This document shows positions 1 through 12,850 of a stretch of DNA of 64,000 nt, piece after piece. This stretch comes from Siphonodentalium dalli (Eukaryota; Mollusca; Scaphopoda; Gadilida; Siphonodentaliidae), in NCBI GenBank assembly GCA_032622095.1, contig CP136062.1, positions 56,589,849 through 56,653,848 of the forward strand. Direction: 5' to 3'. Each line of letters begins with the position of its first letter. The first letter of the stretch is position 1. Both the position numbers and the translations under genes were made by a program. The notes under the pieces were generated by a model that worked only from the letters and a program-made list of their open reading frames with translations, was not told the origin of the DNA and did not search any database.

Positions 1-98
1 ACGGACAGACTTCTTGACATAATAACTGATCAACGAACAGAGAGAGATAAGATTTGCCATATATGGCTCCGGTAATTTCATTTTGGCCAATATGCTGC

Positions 99-133
99 CT
101 GGGACTAATATAGACATATTATATTAGTCCCAG
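99..133. repeat. short palindrome
   Basis: A hairpin of about 14 paired bases per side (CTGGGACTAATATA against TATATTAGTCCCAG) with a short centre. No gene is visible in the first 590 bases. Confidence 0.7.
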
Positions 134-292
134 ATGCTGCTAAAAATAATATGTTCGCTATAGGAAAGACAACTACCTGACTTTTTTAGTCTGCCGGTTC
201 AATGCCCGAATAAAAGCTGATGGGAGTTTAAACAAAATTGTTTTATAATATCTAATTTATCACGTAACTATGGCTATATTAATCCGATACCG

Positions 293-566
293 CGCAGTAA
301 GTTTTCTGGAATCAACTGCGCAGTAGGCCCCTATATATAAGCTTTTCTCGAAACAATGCGCGGAAGATATAGCGCAGTAAGCTTTTCTCGAAACAGTGCG
401 CGGTAGATTCTACCACTCACTATATCTAATAAAACGGTAAAATGACCTTGCAAATTCGTAACTGAAGACCTTCTACTACTATATTTCATTAATATACATG
501 TTTTAAATCAACTCCCCGTGCATAATAACTGTTCTGTCTGCGCAGTTCCGCGCACTGTTTCGAGGC
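293..566. repeat. GCGCAGTAAGCTTTTCTCGAAAC repeats
   Basis: A motif around GCGCAGTAAG followed by TTTTCTCGAAACARTGCGCG occurs at about 293-327, 340-368 and 373-407, and part of it occurs inverted at about 540-566. This looks like the remains of a short repeated element with GCGC-rich ends. No coding potential is seen. Confidence 0.5.
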
Positions 567-589
567 ACCCCAAAATACATGCTATAATC

Positions 590-1035
590 AAATTATAACA
601 TAACAACATAGCATAGAAAGTAAAGTAAGTAATAATTCCCACCACCATGAACACATGCACTCATCCAAACAAGTAATCTCGCACAGGCATACAATGTCAA
701 CATTAAACATTCTCTCATTTGCATGGATACATTCACATAGCCACGTACGCACTTAGTTATATTCTGGCTGACAAAAACAACACGCAACAGTGATGCCCAC
801 CACACTCGTATCAAAGATAAACACACATAAACGCATACATGCGCACATACTCAACAGCTCGCATCCGAATTCATGTATACACATAGACATACATACGTAT
901 ATACACACACATGCACAAATACCATCAGTACACACCAACACCCACACATATACATACTCCCGTACACACAAAGATAGTGAGAAAATCTTGTCATATGTAT
1001 ACACATGTAAACATTTTTCTGAAGCTAAGACATAA
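590..1035. repeat. CA-rich low-complexity tract
   Basis: Imperfect (CA)n/(ACACAT)n sequence. Open frames through it on both strands encode only His/Thr/Tyr-rich or Cys/Val-rich low-complexity peptides and are not genes. Confidence 0.7.
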
Positions 1036-1042
1036 CGTCATC

Positions 1043-3330
1043 TTTTTGTGCCAAAATTGGAACTCACCGTCCAAGATGGTCGCCAAAATGGCGGCCGGAA
1101 GTAGAAATGTTACGTTTTTTACTGATATCTTTAAGATCTGTCTCTGTTGTTTGGTTAAGAGAAACTGGTTAAGAATTGTGACTTTATTTTATATCTAGCA
1201 TGTTAACTGACCATCGGAGCAATGCAACATGCCATTCATGGGGTTCCCACCCTCTTCACTCAAAAATCCGAGTTTGCAGGACGCGGTAAAACAAATCACA
1301 AAAAATCACCATTGGGATTCTAGTCATATTTCATCAAGAAATGGGAAGAACTGTGCAATACAAGTAATGCATTGTGTTTCTCATGGATATTCCAACTCAA
1401 TGGTAAAATTGACTATTCTGTCTTATATACATTGAATACTAACATTCTTGATTAATTTTTACTATTTTAACCACTGAAATTACAAGAATTATGGCGTTTT
1501 CTATCACAATCTTGGCACCAAAATCAGGTTTGGACCATTTTTCCAAGTAAAATGGAACTATCTTTGGTAAAAGTGCTAAATTATTTTGATCTGTTTTAAA
1601 TGTGTCACACTCCGGTGTTTTAGACAGTATTGCTCAAGATGGCTTGCAAAATGGCAACCAAATTTGGTAAAACGTTGATTTGTCACATATATTCCGAACA
1701 TTATTTACTGTTCCGAAAAGGTAGCAAATTGGGACTCACTTGGTTTTTAATCAACTAAATGTTATATTCTGGTTGTCACAGTACCTTATGAGACATGACA
1801 AGTTAATTTTAAGGGATGCAGTATGGATTTTGCCGAAAACTTCTTTTGGGATTCTGTCCATGTTTTTGAACGGAAATGGGCACAAGGTTGAAACGGAACT
1901 GAGAGGGATCATATTATGTGGCTACTCTGGCCCATTAGCATCAACATTGATCAACTTAATACAGTGTGTATGTATGTTGACTGGTCATATGTGATGTGAG
2001 TAGGTATACGGAGAGTTATTGTATTCATGAATGATGCGCATAGTTATGCAATGTGTGGCTATATATGGTCATGGATGGATGTCCACGGTGAGATGTATAG
2101 GTATACAAGGAGTAGATGTATGGACATCTGTGAGGTGAATATGTATACAGAGAGTGACTACCATGTCACTGAAGTGTATGGGTATAACGAGAGTAGGTAC
2201 ATTGTCCATGTGTTGTTTATGTATATATGAAGTGACTGTGTGTTCATGGGTGGGATGTATATGTGTACAGTGGGTGGTTGGATTGTCTTGTGTGGGAGTA
2301 TATGTAAACATGTGTTGGCTGTATGGTTATGGATGGGGTATATTGATAAATACGGAGTGGTTGTATGGCTATGGGTAATGTGTATAGGTGTACATGAAAT
2401 GACTGTACGGTTATTGTTAAAGAAGTGTATATGCATACATGTGGTACATTTTCGTAGTAATTGGCGGGCTTGTGTATATAGAGAGTGCCCTTTTGGTCAT
2501 GGTGGGATGTATATGTATATCTGTTGTGGCTTTAGTGTCATATTGTATATGTTATGTTATGCAAAAACAACAGAGAATAATGTTCGGAATATATGTGACA
2601 AATCAACTATTTACCAGATTTGGTTGCCATTTTGCAAGCCATCTTGAGTAATTTTGTCTAAAAAAGCACAGCGTGACACATTTAAGACAGACAACAAATA
2701 ATAAGCACCTTTGATACCAAAAATAGTTCTATTTTACTTGAAAAAATAATCTAAACCTGAAAAGTTATTTTTGCCGATTTAGATGCCAAGTTTGTGGTAG
2801 AATGATTCCATAATTCTGGTAATTTCAGTGGTTAAAATAGTAAAAATTAATCAAGGTGCATCCAAAATGTTAGTATTCAATGTATATAAGACAATTTTGT
2901 TCAACCACAACTTATAAGCGGTTGCATGGCACGCTGGTGCAATATTTTCCATTTTTCATATTTTAGTCGCCATTTTGAGCCAAAGTGACAATTTTGGTAC
3001 CATTGAGTTGGAATGCATCACTTACATAGCACAGCTCTCCCCATTTCTTGATGACTAGAATCCAATGGTGACAGTTTTGTGAAATTTTATACCTTGTTCT
3101 GTAAAATAGAATGTTTGAGTGATCGGAAGGGATGGGACCCCACGAATGGCATATTTCATTGCTACAATGGTCAGTTAACATGCTAAATACAAAATAAAGC
3201 TACAATTCTCAACCAGTTCAAACAGAATAAACCGATCTTAAAGATATCAGTAACAAACGTAACATTTCTACTCCCGGTCGCCAGTTTGGCGGCCATCTGG
3301 GACGGGGAGTTCCAATTTTGGCATAAAAAG
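1043..3330. mobile_element. long inverted-repeat element
   Basis: Two arms of about 670-760 bases (about 1043-1712 and 2568-3330) are imperfect inverted repeats of each other, starting at TGCCAAAATTGGAACTC on the left and its complement on the right. Shared blocks include a CAAGATGGCTTGCAAAATGG segment and a TGTTAACTGACCAT segment. The centre (about 1713-2567) is TG-rich low-complexity DNA. No transposase is seen, so this is probably a non-autonomous DNA transposon. A related single arm occurs at about 55915-56283. Confidence 0.75.
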
Positions 3331-4600
3331 GTTTAAATAAAATAATCAAAGATGATTTTAGCGGATTTTGGATATGTTATAGAGGATATCTTCCTCTTCA
3401 AAGTGGTATAAAATCAATTTAGTCCAAACTTTTTCTAGGTTGACCCTTCAGTTTGAGTTTATCGACCAGACTATTATTTGACAAGTTTAGTTAAAGGCCC
3501 ATTTAAATTTCGAGTCACAAACTATTGTTATACCGGGTGCGGTTTTAATAACAATCTATGCCATAAAATATGATTAAAATACTATAATTCATCACCACTT
3601 GAAACGTCTGTGTCTCAGAAGATCCCCATAGAGAAATAGAAAACTGAAAGTTATGGCTCCCAGAATGCAACATAATTCAACTAAAACAACAACAACAACA
3701 ACATTTCATGAAATATTGCTTCAGTTATCAGACTCGATTAATTGCCAAAAAATAACGCTAACCACTGTTAACTACAGTATAAAATTGGGGTAGAGTCTGG
3801 ATCAAAATTAAGCACAGTACACACCTCGGTACCTCAAAAAATAAACAACATGTTCCCAGTTCATTTGACCGGATCAGATGATAATACAATGTTTTGGAAC
3901 TTCCTTTTTCATATGGAATATTCTATGGAATATGTTGTATATAATGTGATCTGGTGATTCGAAAATTAAGTGGGCTTTTAAATACAAATATGACAGATTT
4001 TCTCACATTCTGTTTACGTTATGGCAGTGGTCAGGCCAGCATAGCAAGGGAGTGAATATAGTCTTCCTTGCATGCAGCTTGGACAGTTTTCAGGATTACT
4101 ATCCTCATGAAACAACAAAACTCTATCGGAAAGCCACCCCTATTGTGATCACAATGATCCAAGTCCCATAAAAATCGCGTAATAAATAAGCCGAGAAATA
4201 AATAAATAATACCACCACCGCTTGTCGGCTATCTCCGTCGCAAAACCTCGCATGACGTCAAGCGAGGTAAACTAATTAAAAACAGGGAATCGGAGTCGGA
4301 GTTAATTATGTCTACCTATATGGCGATGGAAAATCCGTTTTGTTTTGACAAAAACACATAGAGGGACGATTGAGCGGGGTAGATAACACCTTCATATAAA
4401 GCTTATAAAAACACGAGCCGGCATGTGAACTTTATTCGGGTGCGTGTTCGCGATGTTGTTTTAATTTTCCGTATATATGCCCCGAGTGTCCCGTATTTAC
4501 AATCATTCATTCATTCTAGTGACTCTCAGTTAGGCATATGCTGTATTCATTTCCAAACGATGTTCGTTTACGTGACATTTGGCAGGATTTCTGTGGGAAA
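3331..4600. other. intergenic, no gene seen
   Basis: AT-rich DNA without a convincing ORF. Around 4250 there is a small hairpin CCTCGC...GCGAGG enclosing a TGACGTCA (CRE-like) octamer, which may be chance. Confidence 0.5.
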
Positions 4601-4636
4601 CCCGTTGCGCAAAATCAGAAACCGATTACATATACC

Positions 4637-5490
4637 AAATAAAGAGCGTTTAATTTGACGAGTCAGTCATGGTTACGAATACATACAATTGCAATTAAAG
4701 TGGGGAGTATGTTGATGAATAATTCACGATGACAACTATTCTAAGTCGAGTCCCCATTTCCTTCACCATGGCTCAATAAAGAGCGTTCCATGTTAAGCGT
4801 TTTCCTAATATGGTACGAATAAAAAGAGTTTAATAAAGCGGAAATTGCTATGACAATGATGGAAGAATATATAAAGCATGCATATCGGAAGTTCATGTAC
4901 ATGTATTGACCTGTATTGTTGTAATCAGTAAACAATCACTAGAACAACTGTTCTAAGTCGAGTCCCTTTAACTTGACGCAATAAAGAGCGTTAACTATTA
5001 CGATATATTGCGAATAAAGAGCACTTGAATATGTGATTACATATTAAACCGGATTATTATCCCTCCTTCAAAAAGTGTTATATATGATTGGATGTTTAAA
5101 CGAACCACGGCGAACATTTATATATTTTATAACCCTATTGTTATGCGTAATTGACACATAGAGGTCGATTTATGACCTGGATATTCAATAGACCGCATCG
5201 CTAGAGTGCTAATTTTATAGGCCAATAACCATGCATAGATGCAGTGAATTTCCATCAGTGACAGTCGGCTAGATTGTTTTGGGGTGGGGGAAGCAATATT
5301 CCGAAATATATATAAACACCATATTGCCCAAATATATACATGATTCATAACCAAGGAAAAATGAACTTATCATATCATATTGGTAATGAATGACTTAATT
5401 ATAATTAATTAAATCCGACAGCAATAAACAAATTTTGTGTTGTTTTACCGCGTTACGATAAATTAAAACGAAACGCTCTTTATTGACACA
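4637..5490. repeat. cluster of AATAAAGAGCG motifs
   Basis: The 11-mer AATAAAGAGCG, usually followed by TT, appears near 4638, 4775 and 4979, with variants near 4820 and 5013, and on the opposite strand near 5470. The same motif lies within the TTAA-flanked MITE family at 6842, 25543 and 28810, so this stretch may be degraded relatives of that family. No gene is seen. Confidence 0.5.
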
Positions 5491-5885
5491 CGACTAATGG
5501 CATCTGGAAATTGGAATGTTTACGAGATGATAATTGCATAATAACTGTGCAAGTCTTCGCGTATATATGCAATCTTGATATGCATATATAATATAACTTG
5601 GACTATTCCGGTAACGAAAAAATATATATAAACACGAGCACGCGTTTATATAGATAAATGCGCGCAAAACTGAATAATATGCGGGCATGGATTTATAGTA
5701 ACAACACATCGCGATACATATAATAATAGTAATAATAACACGATAAAGACATTTAATTACGAGAAAGGCGATGTTTTCGGCGAAGTTTTGCATTCGCAGT
5801 GTGATAACGCGGCAATCTTCAAAGGCCTCGATCGACTACATGCAAACTTAAAATACCGCCGTCGCGTATCTATGCGTTGTCAATG
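5491..5885. other. intergenic, no gene seen
   Basis: AT-rich DNA with short open frames only; no recognisable domain on either strand. Confidence 0.4.
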
Positions 5886-5891
5886 AGTTAC

Positions 5892-5952
5892 CACGTGATC
5901 GATCACTTCTGTTTACATGTGACAATCACGTGATCGGGCTGATGATCACGTG
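5892..5952. promoter_or_regulatory. cluster of three CACGTG E-boxes
   Basis: CACGTG occurs at 5892, 5927 and 5947, each within a GATCACGTGA-like context. Such palindromes are bound by bHLH-ZIP factors in animals. No promoter or gene beside them could be identified, so any regulatory role is inference. Confidence 0.3.
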
Positions 5953-6837
5953 ACTTCGTCTACAACAAAATCTTCGGCTAACTTCGGATTTTTTTTTAAT
6001 CGTTATAAAAATAACGATTGGCGGCCGAATATTAGATTATATGCGCCCAATGGACATTTGATATATATATTATCGGTATATTGAAAGAAAATAATATTGT
6101 TTTTTCAGGACCGTATTCCTTTAAGGTGCATGATACACTAGGCAGTTAATCCGGGAGCCAAATCCCGATTGTTGATTAATGCTTCTTTGAACTTATACAC
6201 CCCCCCCCCTCAGTGGAACCTGGTGGGTTATAGGGCACCCTTGTGATGAATCAGTCGGCTGTCTTGATGGATTTGAGAATTCAAGGCAAATAAAGATGGT
6301 GATCAAAATGGCCGATATTGTCACAAGGAACGGCCGTTGATCACTAATGAATGGGAGATGGTATAAAACACACACTTGGCACAGTTGTTAAGTTTTCAGG
6401 ATTAAATTTGATGTCTGATAGCTCAGTTTTGATAACGGTTTCCTAAGATGGCCACCAAGATGCGCTTAGAAGCGGCACACTATGTTTTGATATAAATGTT
6501 CACAAATGACCATACGTTTAAGGAGTGTGGTGTTATTTATGCGTTGGGTCCAATAACATATTTACTGAACTAAATCTTTATTCAGAAATAAAGTTAATTG
6601 CTTGAATGAATAAGAACATGTCATATTCTGTAACACAGGTCTATACCAATAATAATGTTATCTCTCGGTTCTCTCTCATGATAATATCTATCATTAGATG
6701 TGGTATAAGTATAAGATCATCGCATATATGTTTGGCATATATGCTTTAACACGCTAAAGAATCGGAAAAACAGCTTTGGTGTTACATGCAATACATGTAT
6801 GAACTCTTCAAAAAATCGGCAACTTCGGCGGCTTGAC
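5953..6837. other. intergenic, no gene seen
   Basis: No convincing coding region. Contains the palindrome AATCGTTATAAAAATAACGATT near 5998 and a C-homopolymer near 6200. Confidence 0.4.
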
Positions 6838-6841
6838 TTAA

Positions 6842-7354
6842 AGTCACGGTGGCGTTCGTTGCAGAAATATTCATATTTGTTCAAATCGCCATCAACAGAA
6901 GGAATATTAAAAAATATATAGTTTTGTTCATATGCCAAACATAATCAGCGCGTAAATAGTATATTGTCGTCAAGACGTACGGTGGTGTACGTAAACAAGA
7001 GCCTGCTCTTGTTACAGAAGTTTTGCTTCTGTTTACATAACACAGCGCAATTCTATTGGTTTATCACACACAAATGATGTGAACGCTCTTTATTATTTCC
7101 ATATCAGGAAAACAGTAACAATTAACGCTCTTTATGTTTACCATATCCGGATCTAAACAAAAGCCAGGTTCTGTAACGTTTTTTGCTTTTATTTACACAA
7201 CAAAGGAAAAAAATTGACAATAACATACTGTTTATGCCATATTTCTGATTGGTATAAGAAGTCTGTCTATATTTTACTATTATTTCTGTTTATGGCGGTT
7301 TTTGACGGAGGTGAATATTTAACAGCATAGCCACCGCCAACACCGCCCGTATCT
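6842..7354 (+). mobile_element. TTAA-flanked MITE, family K1, copy 1
   Basis: About 513 bases flanked on both sides by TTAA (6838-6841 and 7355-7358). The ends are inverted: AGTCACGGTGGCGTT on the left and the complement of AGATACGGGCGGTGTT on the right. Two further copies lie at 28810-29314 and, inverted and truncated, at 25543-25899. TTAA duplication is typical of the piggyBac and Kolobok superfamilies; AG-starting ends fit Kolobok better. No transposase is encoded. Confidence 0.8.
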
Positions 7355-7358
7355 TTAA

Positions 7359-8050
7359 ACTTTAAATAATGACAGGTGAGTATTTATAATCAATAGCTGA
7401 ATTCGGCTCAGTCCAGCGGCAATGATAAAAGCTATATGGTCAGCTGCTATGGTTGCGATTTCTAGTTCTTTCGATAGTTTTATGCAAACCATAGCCGATA
7501 AGTTCGATTCCGTTATATCCTCTCGACATGCGAAACTGAGCGTCCATTATAGTGATCAGTCTTAATGATACAAGTTGATAATACAACAGGAGTTTTCGCC
7601 AAAGATACCGAGACTCAGAGCAGTTGCAATCTCTAATGCTACGTACACTGCAAACTTGGAAAATGATGCCAGACAACTTACATGATAGTTATATGCTACC
7701 TCCATCATCGGTTAATTAATTGCTATGGAAGAAATTTAAGAAGGAGGAAAAGTGGCAACATTCCAATGGGGAATTCAGTGTTAATTTTCAAGACAAGATT
7801 ACTCAATATTTACAAACCGTAGAATAATACTTCATGACTTGTTGGCATGTTTGAGAATATATCTAGTGACAACGCAAAGCAGAATTCTCATTTTATGTTT
7901 TGTTTTGTGACATTTGATGGAAATATTATAAACAATGATAAACAATGGTCACCTACTTTGTAATAGTGTCCATGCAGTAATATCACTCAATCTCCAGGGA
8001 CCCTCGGGCGTAGCCTGCGACATTTAAACCCACTCTAGTACTTAACACTA
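7359..8050. other. intergenic, no gene seen
   Basis: Short open frames only. Nothing recognisable was found. Confidence 0.4.
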
Positions 8051-10080
8051 CACGGGGTCTCAGCTGCCCCGTGAAAACTGGTTCGCATTCAGTTTTGGAC
8101 ACGATGCGCATTCGTCAATGTCACGGTGCGCGCTTGCAATTTCACAACAAATAGACAAGACATTGCAGAAAATGTTAAGCATCTCTATCGTTATCAAGGA
8201 TAAAATATATTCATCGATAGTTGTTGCTATATATAACAATACTATCCATTCATTGGATCAATGTTCGTCGGCCAAACTTCGAAATATCGAACCGATCAGT
8301 AAGATTTGGTAGTTATATTCCCAGTGTCTGTTTTTAAATGCTATTTTCGCTACAAAAGAACACTTTACCACACTGTTTACCAGCTGATTTTTGCTAATAT
8401 TTCATCGAGACGATTTCTGCTTGTCCTAACGCGATATGAAATGTCGAATATATCAAAGGTATATTCCCACCATATGCGTCTTTTAGTTGCAAGTCAAGCA
8501 TGCCCCAGTGCGCATTTTCGGATGCTAAGGTTCGCATTCTGCAAACTTTGATAGGCTCCAGTGCGCATTTTGAACAGCTCTAGCAGTCGAAATGGGTTAA
8601 CACCCCTTGGAATCATGCGGAATGTTTCAAAATGAGCCATACCTGAGTAATATATATATATTCCGATCAATTGTGGACACATTTATTCCTAAGCGGATAC
8701 TTTATGAAACTTGATGCCTTTATTGTTCGTATATATATACTATAGCTATTGTATGCCGAGTTTATGTATATTTTTGGCACATTCATTGGCAGTGTAATCT
8801 CAAGCCTCGTTGTGTCCAGAATATAACCATAATTATGGCGCGTGGGGTTAGAACGTTGTCCCAAAGATTCCCTGATCGGTGTTATATAGACAGGGATGTG
8901 CATGATCACAGTGAAACCTGTGTATGTTAAAGACGTTTCACATGAATACCTGTAGAAGTTTTCATGCATGGACCAGCATGGATGCGAAGACCATCAAGGG
9001 GTAAACAACTAGGGTTTTCTTGAGTTGTGTATTAAGCATATTTCGAGGTATGTAGTTTTACATTTTAGCTATATGCACGTTCCTGTGGGTAATGTTAAAA
9101 TATTTGTTTAACTTGTTAACATGACACATACCTCTCATATACCAATTCCCTGTATTGTTTTATTTCTCTGAGCAATTTCAGGAGCTCACATTGTCAACAC
9201 AAGATGGGGCTTTGGATCACGCATTTTGTGTTCACCAAACCGAGGAAATTGTTTTATTAATAAAGAAGGATAGCCCTGCCAAATACGGAAAGGTCAAATA
9301 TAGTATGATTCGATTTAGAACTACACCAAGTGACATGACTCCAGCATTTGGGTGGCGCGTGAATCAGGACTTCGTGACGCAAGAAAAAAAAAGTGTCCCG
9401 AAGTTCATCATAAACTTATAAATTGAAATGAAATTTATCACGAGTAATCAGTGATATGTGGTGTTACTGGTACTGTACCACAACTATTAATTGGAAATAT
9501 GTCGAAAACTCGAAATGCCTGCGAAGAATGTGTTTAATGCTGCAAAATCTGCAGTTAAATGTCAAGGCATCGGATCGGAACTGGGGCATTTGATCGGATG
9601 CGAACAAAAATGATAACATACGATCAGAGGGGCACCGTAGCATTTTCGACTCATTTCAGTAGTCGTCTCTTGTGACTTAGACGTGAAATATGACCACGAT
9701 GGGTGGTTTGAGAGTGAGGAGTTATCGGAAACTGGCCGTACAATCGAAAAAAAACACACGCGGTTGGTGTGTATTAAATGTAATTAGTCGGACAAGTTTC
9801 CATTGTAAATGCATTAAGTGATCGCTGTCTTGAACATATGACAACAAGTACACATTTTTCAGCTAAAACATCAAATACACTATTGGAACGATAGCATTGA
9901 GTCATTTGAAAAATAACCGTAGCATCAAATGTAGATTATTCTCACCTTCGTCTGTGCAAAATGCCACTTATCTGTGATGACCTATTTTCTCGATCTGAAA
10001 CGAACCGTGACATTGGCGAATGCGCGTCGTGTCCACAACCGAATGCGAACAAGTTCTCACGGGGCAGCTGAGACCCCGTG
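8051..10080. mobile_element. 2.03-kb DNA transposon-like element with 80-bp TIRs
   Basis: The left end (8051-8130) and right end (about 10001-10080) are inverted repeats matching at about 73 of 80 positions. Each end itself begins with a hairpin, CACGGGG then TCTCAGCT then GCCCCGTG. The interior has repeated TGCGCATT-containing segments near 8510-8570 but no ORF longer than about 100 codons and no recognisable transposase, so the element looks non-autonomous. No target duplication was evident. Confidence 0.75.
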
Positions 10081-10519
10081 AAACCCCAAGGTGCGTCGAC
10101 TTTGTGTCTCGTGTTAATTAAAGATATTCTTTAGGAATCATTAGCCAATATATGACTCTAACCCTCTTGTGTCAAACGTTGGGCTGGCCATGTACATGTA
10201 TGACTTCAGCGGGAAATTAGCCCCCTTGGCTGACGTTTATGTTTATGCCCCCCCCCCACCAAACCGAGCCCATCCACATTTCGTGAGCCAGTTGGATTAC
10301 ATTGATGTACGTTATTCAGTTAAATCAATACTGATAAAAGTTTATTTTCGGAAAAATAAATTTGCATTATAATTCTTGCAACGTATGATGGTATATACTT
10401 TGACGAAATAACGGGTAATTTCATGATTGCCAAACCAAAATCGAAATATATAGATCATAGATCTGAGAAGTGGATGCCAAAGTGTGAGGAGAGAATGTAG
10501 TTACCGGAGATTACGATTA
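10081..10519. other. intergenic, no gene seen
   Basis: No coding region recognised; a C-homopolymer lies near 10248. Confidence 0.4.
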
Positions 10520-10523
10520 TTAA

Positions 10524-10978
10524 AGGTACTCAATCCGATTTAACGCTCATAGAATACTATTTCTTTGGCTTCTGGAGTAAAACATATTTGATTCGAGTCG
10601 AGGAACCCACACATCAAAGCTCAGATAGCGATTTTTTAAGTTTGTTATTTCTCGAGATGTGTAATAATATGTGGCCCAGAAACACGTGGTCAACCGGAGG
10701 GTCTCGGACAAAATTGCGGATGAAGATGGATAACTCTAAAATCAAGTGGTAATACGGTCAAATTTCTTGATACTTTAGTGATAATACGGCCATATTTTGT
10801 TGAACAAAATGCTGATAAATAACACGTTTTGGGAAATTTGATATCATAGTTGACAGTGGTTATCATTATTTTGTTGCAATTAATCCATTCTGATAACTAT
10901 ATAAAGCGTGTAGTGAAGAAATGTTGCTTTTTGTTGTATCTTGATGATATGGGGACCCTGAGATCGGATTGAGTACCT
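10524..10978. mobile_element. TTAA-flanked MITE, family K2
   Basis: 455 bases flanked by TTAA (10520-10523 and 10979-10982), with perfect inverted ends AGGTACTCAATCCGAT and ATCGGATTGAGTACCT. A solo end of the same family lies at 43973, and an internal segment is partly repeated at about 11320-11400. No ORF is visible. The structure fits a Kolobok- or piggyBac-type MITE. Confidence 0.85.
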
Positions 10979-10982
10979 TTAA

Positions 10983-11575
10983 AGTTAGCCATTATTATGA
11001 CTGTTTTCATTCCAACATAATAAATTTCGCTCTTGAATTTTCTCAGTACCGAAATAGGTCGATAAATAATAACATGATGCCACAGAAAGACGTCTTGAAG
11101 CCCCAAACAGTAGAAGTTCGAACAACATTAATCGGACCTCGAGCAATTCCTGCGTTATTTTTATTCATCAAATTTTGGAATCGGAAAAGGAATAACGCGC
11201 GGCTGTGCTGAAAAGGTATACCATCTTATATTGTGTTAGATATGTAATCAGATTTAACACCCCCTACATTAATATTGCATTGTATTTCGGGGGTGGGGGA
11301 GGGTGGCGGGGGTAGACTAATATTTGAATTGAGTCGAAGAACCGACCCTTCAAAGCTCAGAGTTATCAGATTTCGATTTTTTAAATCTGACATTTTTCAC
11401 CAGCTAAAATATTTGGCGGCCTGGCAAAAATTTGACTAACTTCCAGATATAGTACAGACATGCGGCGCGGACGCCGTTACGAGATGTCACACACGATCAT
11501 GGGTCTATGTACGATCAGTGGCGATCGCAAATTAATTTCCGATTAAGACGACGAACAGTATCACTATCAACACAA
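10983..11575. other. intergenic with a K2 internal fragment
   Basis: The stretch at about 11320-11400 resembles 10575-10640 inside the K2 MITE (shared TCAAAGCTCAGA and GATTTTTTAA words). A G-rich tract lies near 11290-11315. No gene is seen. Confidence 0.4.
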
Positions 11576-11946
11576 TACCCAACAAAGCGGCAAAAAACGC
11601 CCAAATAAAGCTTCAACAGCCTAAAATATCTTCGGTCTGTCTCAATAACGCCATACAAATATGGATATCATTGGAACCGGTTCATCGACCACATTGTGAT
11701 GGTTACAGTTATGCCCTGTGCCAATGCATTCTCTTATATATGCGAGTCGACCATAGGTCGCCTCGCATATATAAGAGAATGCATTGGCCTAAAAATTTTA
11801 TAATATTTTTCTACATTCTTTGACAATTTTATCATTTTTAATATGTGTTAAGCCAATGCATTCTCTTATATATGCGAGGCGACCTATGGTCGACTCGCAT
11901 ATATAAAAGAATGCATTGGCACAGGGCCGTTATGTTGGGTAAAGGG
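11576..11946 (+). mobile_element. piggyBac-like hairpin MITE, diverged copy A
   Basis: Same family as the copies at 27355, 37087, 37691, 52461 and 63676. The right end (GGGTAAAGGG... followed by TTAA) is intact, while the left terminus has lost the CCCTTT start. Both internal 69-base hairpins (about 11715-11790 and 11852-11921) are present, the second with one substitution. Confidence 0.85.
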
Positions 11947-11950
11947 TTAA

Positions 11951-12850
11951 CACAATACGGTAGTGATAGTTGACGTGCGGACACATACACATAACTTATT
12001 TCTGAATCGGTAATCATGTTTTATTCATGCACATAGACATGTTATATGACACTATGCTGGTTACAAGTGGGAAAACTATGTGTTTACGTATAGGATATTC
12101 CCCGAGCTGTCGGGCATTCGGAGAAATAATTCACCGAGGCGAAGCCGAGGTATTTATTTGGACGAATGGCCGACAGCGAGGGGAATATCTGGCTTAATCC
12201 TCAGTATTTAAAGAATAACAAGACGAAATTTAATTTTACCTATAGTATTACTTTGAAATTTGTCAATGACATTAAAATGTATAATATATTTAACTAAAAG
12301 TCTATACAAATTTAAAAAAAAAATGTGAACATGACCATTAAACAATTTCCGAGTCTGTCAGACAATTAAAGATTTGTACGCAAATTCAGTTGCCACTTTA
12401 AATAGTGATCTGGAAATTTGGAATTAAAATCGTCATTAAAAATATGTGTCAATCGCCACCCCTTCCCCACCCCATGAAATATGCCAATCCTGCGATATGT
12501 CCTACTTAGCTGTGCATGTATAAACAAATGAACACAATATTTATGACTCACATTATGTTATATCTCAGATAATACATGGGTGGAAGTTTAATTGACACCA
12601 GTGCATATGTGCATGGACACATTCCAGTTACAACAAAAATTTAATTTGCTTGGCCTGGTACTGCTCGTCCTCGCTGCATTTTCACAAATCAAAATTGTCG
12701 CATTGAGTTGGTATGCACTGAGCCGCTTTGACAATCCAGTTATGATGAGTGGTTATCGGGATATCAGTTAAGGTAGCCCCAAACATGATATTGTGTTTGT
12801 CGCGGATTAGCTTACCCCACGCTTTAATCTAATTAATTAACACGTCGTTC
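11951..12850. other. intergenic, with a GATATTCCCC hairpin
   Basis: At about 12090-12172 a hairpin-like segment begins GGATATTCCCCGAGCTGTCG and ends CGACAGCGAGGGGAATATC. A related arrangement occurs at about 48093-48200. No coding region is recognised up to the LTR at 12851. Confidence 0.45.

Noticed and set aside
2027-2650. Plus and minus open frames up to 135 codons in the TG-rich core
   Set aside because: Low-complexity Met/Cys/Val/Tyr peptides from imperfect TG repeats.
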